From contig DATKRH010000243.1 of assembly GCA_035532295.1 (NCBI GenBank), positions 1 to 37,641 on the forward strand: a DNA stretch of 37,641 bases, written 5' to 3'. The translations under genes were made by a program, and so were the position numbers. The notes below the pieces were generated by a model. That model saw nothing but the letters and a program-made list of their open reading frames with translations. It searched no databases and was not told where the DNA came from. This stretch comes from DASUBV01 sp035532295. GTDB taxonomy: Bacteria; Actinomycetota; Actinomycetes; Streptosporangiales; Streptosporangiaceae. Position 1 is the stretch's first letter, and each line of letters starts with the position of its first letter. This document shows positions 34,245 through 37,641 of this stretch, piece by piece.

Positions 34245-35252
34245 TCACAGCCAGGTCTCACCGCGCGACACGCGCTCGTAGGCATGGATGTACCGGCGGG
34301 CGACACGCTCATGACCCCACCGCTCCAGCGCAACGGCCCTCACCTCGGCCGCGTCAGGCAATCCGGCAAGGATCTTCTCCGCGTCTGACGCTGTCATGCC
34401 CTCCAGCGTCCCGTCCGGCAGGACAGCCCCTACGCCGGGCACAATCTCGGGCAGGCAGCCATTGCCTGTCGAAACTACTGGCGTGCCGCTCACAGCCGCT
34501 TCCGACACGACTGTCGCGCCCGGCTCGCTCCACACCTCACCGAACGGCCCTGGGACCGGCTGCGACATGACGAGCACCGCGCGGGCATGAGCGATATATT
34601 CCAGCCGTTGAGGCCCTCCGACCTCGCCCAGATACTCAACCGTCCCCGGATAGCTGTTGAGGACCTCAGCGAGGTAGTCAGGCTCCCAGCTTGGGCCGGC
34701 CATCCACAGCGGTAAACCGGCCGCTGCGGCGAACGCGGCGGCCTCCTTCGCCCCCTTGTGCCGTGAGACCCGGCCCAGGAACAACAGGTAGTCCCGCTTG
34801 CGGCTGCTGAACAGGTACCGGCTCGGATTCACCGGAAGAGCTATGGCCGGCGCCCCAGCCGACCCCGCCAGCGCCCGCTGCGCCCGGGAGACGTAAACGC
34901 AATTGGCCCGGCGGCGGGGAGCGCCGGTGAGATGAAAGGTGCTGAGCATAGGCGCGGTCACCCGCGTAGGCAGCAGATCGCCGTTGGTGTGGTCATGCAC
35001 CACATCGACGCGGTTCCCCGCGAGCCAGTCAGCTACCGCCAGGCTGTCGGTCACGTCCGTGACAGACAAGCCCTTCACCGACGGGCTGCCCGGAGCGCCG
35101 AGCAATACGACCTCGCATCGGGCGGCGAGCAACCCGTCAATCAAAGTCGCCACCACCCATTGGATGCCCCCATAGCCCTGCGGAGGCACCGTGATCCACT
35201 GAGTGGGGTCCGAGGGGAGCCGGAATGGCGGGTTGACCTGCGCGATTTTCAT
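34245..35252 (-). CDS. GT4-family glycosyltransferase
   Basis: This 335-residue GT-B enzyme has an N-terminal PPQGYGGIQWVVATL (the glycine-rich acceptor-side loop), the hinge FLGRVSRHKGAKEA and a donor-binding EPGATVVSEAAVSGTPVV. The usual E(x7)E signature is present as EVWSEPGATVVSEAA. It lies 66 bp downstream of the AviRb-like gene on the same strand and is probably co-transcribed with it, converging on the biosynthetic operon. It may complete the glycan or modify the product. Confidence 0.88.
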   Translation of the reverse strand: MKIAQVNPPFRLPSDPTQWITVPPQGYGGIQWVVATLIDGLLAARCEVVLLGAPGSPSVKGLSVTDVTDSLAVADWLAGNRVDVVHDHTNGDLLPTRVTAPMLSTFHLTGAPRRRANCVYVSRAQRALAGSAGAPAIALPVNPSRYLFSSRKRDYLLFLGRVSRHKGAKEAAAFAAAAGLPLWMAGPSWEPDYLAEVLNSYPGTVEYLGEVGGPQRLEYIAHARAVLVMSQPVPGPFGEVWSEPGATVVSEAAVSGTPVVSTGNGCLPEIVPGVGAVLPDGTLEGMTASDAEKILAGLPDAAEVRAVALERWGHERVARRYIHAYERVSRGETWL

Positions 35253-35318
35253 GGTTTCCTCACCTGGGTCCGCCGCGGCAGGCGCGCTGGTGCCAGCAGA
35301 GGAGCGCGAACTCGCCTG

Positions 35319-36161
35319 TCATCCGCGCACGCCACCTTCGGCAGGGCGCGCCGCCAGGGCTCGTTGCCGCGCGGCCTCATACAAGACCACCGTCGCCGCG
35401 GTTGCCGCGTTCAGCGAGCTGGCGGTGCCGGTAATGGGAATGCGGACGGTCTGGCCGCAGCTCTCCCGCCAGGCCGCGCTCAGCCCGCGTGTCTCGTTGC
35501 CGATCACGATGAGGCTCGGGCCGGTGAAGGCGTGACTGGCAACGTCCACAGCGCCGTGTTCGTCCGTGCCCACGATCTCGGCGCTCACCCCGTGCCCGCG
35601 CATGTCGGCCACCCAAGAGAGGACTTCCCGGTGGCTCGCGACCCGGACTACCGGGATCGCGAACAACGATCCGGTGCTGGCCCGCACCGCCCTGGGATCA
35701 TAGGGGTCCGCGGCGTGACCGGTGATGATCACACCGCTAGCCCCGAAAGCATCAGCGGACCGCACAAGGGTGCCGATGTTCCCAGGCGCGGCGGGCCGGT
35801 CGAAGACCACAACAAGCATGTCCGCCGCAGCCGGTATCCGGTCCAGCTTGTCCTCGGGCAGCCGCGCGACAGCGAGCAGCTCCGGTGACTCCTCGTCCTT
35901 CTCGCCGAGTTCACGCATCAGCTCCGGCGCCAGCGCCATACGGGGAGCCTCGACCTTGGCGAGAATGTCCCGCCCCCACGAGGACAACGCCAGCCCATCC
36001 GGGTACAGCAGCGCATGGAACTCCCACCCTCGTTCCACGGCCACCGTGATCGGCCGGACCCCCTGCACGAGGAACTCACCGGAGCGCTGCCGCTTGGCCC
36101 TGTTCGTCAGCAACGCCTGCCACTGCTGGAACCGCGCGTTCCGGGTAGTGATCTTCAACAT
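35319..36161 (-). CDS. AviRb-like SPOUT 23S rRNA 2'-O-methyltransferase
   Basis: This 280-residue TrmH/SpoU-family protein has an N-terminal substrate-binding domain (RNARFQQWQALL, then SGEFLVQGVRPI) and a C-terminal SPOUT knot. The knot shows motif 1 APGNIGTLVRSADAFG, motif 2 IVIGNETRGLS and motif 3 ITGTASSLNAATA. From memory, RNARFQQWQALL, GHAADPYDPRAVR and VGTDEHG are shared with AviRb, which methylates 23S rRNA U2479 and gives avilamycin self-resistance; the length (287 in AviRb) also agrees. The ATG at 36161 puts the fold at MLKITTRNARF. The site and a resistance function are inferred; an intrinsic rRNA-modification role is possible. Confidence 0.85.
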   Translation of the reverse strand: MLKITTRNARFQQWQALLTNRAKRQRSGEFLVQGVRPITVAVERGWEFHALLYPDGLALSSWGRDILAKVEAPRMALAPELMRELGEKDEESPELLAVARLPEDKLDRIPAAADMLVVVFDRPAAPGNIGTLVRSADAFGASGVIITGHAADPYDPRAVRASTGSLFAIPVVRVASHREVLSWVADMRGHGVSAEIVGTDEHGAVDVASHAFTGPSLIVIGNETRGLSAAWRESCGQTVRIPITGTASSLNAATAATVVLYEAARQRALAARPAEGGVRG

Positions 36162-36477
36162 CGACGCCACCGTGGCTAGGCCGCCCTCCTCACCTGCGCT
36201 GCCGACCGAACTGACACCACGACAGCGATCAGGTGACATGCCGGTACGGCCACAGACGATACAGCGGGTGGAACCGGCCTACCGCAGCAATTTCACGTCT
36301 ACGCGCTGACAGACTGGATCTATGGCCTGGTTCTGCCACTCGAGCCCGCGCTGTAGATCAGCACGGCCAGGTGCCTGCTCAGATCGGCCCGCGACAGCCT
36401 GCCAGGTGGGTCACACGCGCTGCCTGCGCCTGTGTCCATGCGTCGCGCGCCGCAGTTCCCCGGCTACAGTCAGGGCC
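36162..36477. other. Non-coding gap, nothing recognised
   Basis: These 316 bp separate the rRNA methyltransferase start from the methylase stub. Frames here are short or biased and show no domain. The promoter of the leftward two-gene operon must lie in its left part, but I see no clear -10/-35 pair. Confidence 0.4.
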
Positions 36478-36711
36478 ATGGCAACTCGTGAGCCGTTCGG
36501 CCTGGACTCGTTGGCCTTGCCGGAGTCGTTGCAGGAGGCCGTACAGCACGGTGAGGTGTTCACTCGGCGCTGGGTAGTCGAGATGATCCTTGACACGGAG
36601 CTCAGAGGGTGTTCCTGTCACGGCCGGCGTCGGGCCCTGCCTGCCGGTCGTCGGTTCTTGCCGCCCTTGCAGAAGGTCAGTCAGACTCGGACAGGCCCGC
36701 TCGCTAAATGA
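36478..36711 (+). pseudogene. N-terminal stub of a DNA N6-adenine methylase-type gene
   Basis: From an ATG at 36478 about 42 residues read MATREPFGLDSLALPESLQ and then GEVFTRRWVVEMILD. This resembles the opening of Eco57I/PglX-type DNA methylases, where GxVYTRRxVVxLIL precedes the SAM-binding PACGSG motif. After residue 42 the frame goes into arginine-rich sequence with no motif and stops at 36711. It is most likely a truncated gene; the match is short, so the family call is tentative. Confidence 0.45.
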
Positions 36712-36737
36712 GAATGGCTGATCTCGAATCGTCTCCG

Positions 36738-36756
36738 GCTCGGCGGCCCGCCGAGC
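36738..36756 (-). terminator. Hairpin after the HicB-like gene
   Basis: GCTCGGCG-GCC-CGCCGAGC is a perfect 8-bp stem with a 3-nt loop, 44 bp after the leftward hicB-like stop. No U-tract follows. It is a plausible terminator of the toxin-antitoxin pair. Confidence 0.5.
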
Positions 36757-36799
36757 GCAGACTTCCATGCTGGATTGGCCGCCGGGATGAGTAGTGCGG

Positions 36800-37195
36800 T
36801 CAGCTGGCGAGGAGCTGGCTGACGGCCTGGTGCGACACGCCCAGGAGGATGCTGATGTCGCGCTGGGCCAGGCCCTGCTCCCTGAGGTGCTTGGCCGTCT
36901 GCCGGGTCTGGGCCGTGGCGTCGGCGCGCAGCTTCTCGGCCTGCTCGCGGGCCTGCCGGGTCTGGCTCAGTTCGTCGGCCAGGGCCCCGTCCAGAACCGG
37001 TACGATCTCCAGCCCGCCGACCTCGCCCCCGCTGATGTCAAAGTGCAGGGCCAGGAGATCCCGGACCATGTCCTCGGCCTGATCCAGCCGCCGGGCCTGG
37101 GTGTAGGCCGGATACTCCAGGCCGTCGCCGGTGACTTCCAGCGCCCACCAGCCCTGGCTGCGGTGCGCGGTGACCTTGAAGCTCCGGTCTGCCAT
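36800..37195 (-). CDS. HicB-like antitoxin with C-terminal HTH
   Basis: This 131-residue protein has a HicB-like N-terminal half (residues about 5-60: WWALEVTGDGLEYPAYTQA, then EDMVRDLLAL). A charged helical linker (about 75-105) and a C-terminal HTH (LAQRDISILLGVSHQAVSQ) follow. The HTH would autoregulate the operon. The ATG shares a base with the stop of the upstream HicA-like gene (TGATG). The order toxin then antitoxin is normal for HicAB. Confidence 0.72.
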   Translation of the reverse strand: MADRSFKVTAHRSQGWWALEVTGDGLEYPAYTQARRLDQAEDMVRDLLALHFDISGGEVGGLEIVPVLDGALADELSQTRQAREQAEKLRADATAQTRQTAKHLREQGLAQRDISILLGVSHQAVSQLLAS

Positions 37196-37392
37196 CAGCG
37201 CTCCTCCCCGCCGTGCTCAGCGCACATCCGCTCGAAGGTCCTCAAGATCCCCCAGGCGGTGTACTCGACGATCTCGTTATGACGCGGCACTACCACCGGG
37301 CGGCCGCCGACGAAGAACTTGTCGTGATTACCGCCATGGACAGGATGGTCCTGGTCGAAGGCAATACCATGATCCTTAGCGATTCTCGCCAT
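37195..37392 (-). CDS. HicA-like toxin, possibly 5'-altered
   Basis: This 65-residue protein carries HGGNHDKFFVGG and VVVPRHNEIVEYTAWGIL, matching the HicA double-stranded-RNA-binding fold with its catalytic histidine (GGNH). In the same frame upstream of the ATG the sequence reads AKRRELLAQ, which resembles the normal HicA N-terminus, but no ATG, GTG or TTG start precedes it before a TAG. The original start therefore appears lost, and the protein may start late and be weakened. Family assignment is by motif only. Confidence 0.65.
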   Translation of the reverse strand: MARIAKDHGIAFDQDHPVHGGNHDKFFVGGRPVVVPRHNEIVEYTAWGILRTFERMCAEHGGEER

Positions 37393-37419
37393 CTGGGCCA
37401 GCAGTTCCCGGCGCTTCGC

Positions 37420-37641
37420 AGCGTAAGGCTACCTGCTTGCCACATCAAGTCAAGCTGGTTGCCTAAACGGCTCCGAGCTGACAAGAACTTCTTCGGCCTG
37501 AACAAGCTCCGCAAGACGAACGCATCGACGCCCCGGATCCTGGTTGTCATTGGCCTCGAGCCTGAAGGTGAACGGGTGCTGCTGCGACGAGACGGGACGC
37601 TGCTGGTTGGCTGCGGTGCCTGGGTGTCGCTGGCAGGCAGA
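37420..37641 (+). pseudogene. 5'-truncated DUF4365-like frame running off the window
   Basis: The frame is open to the last base. It includes CHIKSSWLP, then KNFFGLNKLR, STPRILVVIGLEPEGERVL and CGAWVSLAG. This order matches the C-terminal part of DUF4365 domains, a nuclease-like fold common near defence genes. The N-terminal part is absent. The frame can be traced back across the antisense hicA gene, where it looks non-coding, so the true homology begins near 37420. It may continue beyond the window. Confidence 0.45.

Larger units (their letters stand above)
19523..37641. mobile_element. Integrated island at tRNA-Ala, right end outside window
   Basis: The left boundary is the tRNA-Ala 3' end with an adjacent, inward-lying serine recombinase. 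Inside are integrase-linked small orfs, decayed replication genes, a regulator and kinase pair, a biosynthetic cluster, and toxin-antitoxin plus defence remnants. I searched by eye for a second copy of the tRNA 3' end and did not find one. Some cargo may belong to older insertions at the same site rather than to one element. Confidence 0.5.

Noticed and set aside
36162..37641. Second copy of the tRNA-Ala 3' end as right attachment site
   Set aside because: No copy of the GGTTCGAGTCCCC segment was seen at the right end or elsewhere in the window, so no right boundary is claimed.

Overview
The window is very GC-rich, densely coding DNA. It carries a 39-residue DLW-39 family gene beside a tRNA-Ala, a DUF1707 gene, XRE/TPR-type regulators and GTG starts. 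Together these point to an actinobacterium, probably a soil or plant-associated member of the Streptosporangiales/Frankiales/Streptomyces range; I cannot name a genus.

Positions 1-14.6 kb hold a double aerobic carbon monoxide dehydrogenase (Mo/Cu CODH) locus. A leftward operon runs small orf, coxM1, coxS1, coxL1, an XdhC/CoxF-type maturation gene with a C-terminal YHS domain, coxG, and five small single-TM proteins, ending at a perfect 32-bp palindrome. A rightward operon runs coxM2, coxS2, coxL2, coxD (MoxR AAA+ ATPase) and coxE (VWA protein). A LysR regulator lies between them, and a textbook T-N11-A type inverted repeat sits in the leftward promoter region. Both large subunits carry the form I active-site signature AYxCSFR (AYRCSFR and AYACSFR). 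The accessory genes are divided between the two operons and look complementary: coxD/coxE on one side, xdhC-like/coxG on the other. The two enzymes therefore probably share maturation and membrane-coupling functions.

Positions 14.6-19.5 kb are core-type genes: a Tat-exported double SnoaL-like protein, a DUF1707 protein, an ABC-F ATPase, a DLW-39 protein, a HAD-fold protein whose catalytic residues are lost, and tRNA-Ala(UGC).

From the tRNA onward the window is an integrated island. A large serine recombinase reads into the tRNA gene. Next come a small orf, a collapsed ATP-binding/replication-relaxation gene remnant, an HTH/TPR regulator with a translationally coupled APH-fold kinase, and then a tightly packed glycan or glycosylated-metabolite cluster (25.6-34.2 kb). 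That cluster encodes two GT2 glycosyltransferases, a SAM methyltransferase, a PhyH-type Fe(II)/2-oxoglutarate oxygenase, a CgeB-like glycosyltransferase, a polysaccharide pyruvyltransferase, a nitroreductase-fold protein, an NDP-sugar epimerase and a HAD phosphatase. A converging two-gene operon (34.2-36.2 kb) pairs a GT4 with a SPOUT 23S rRNA methyltransferase that closely resembles AviRb, the avilamycin self-resistance enzyme. The most interesting hypothesis in the window is that the island makes an unrecognised ribosome-targeting, oligosaccharide-type product and carries its own resistance gene.

The right end (36.2-37.6 kb) is decayed defence-type DNA: a DNA-methylase N-terminal stub, a HicAB-like pair and a 5'-truncated DUF4365-like frame running off the window. 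The second attachment site is not visible, so the island's right end is unknown.
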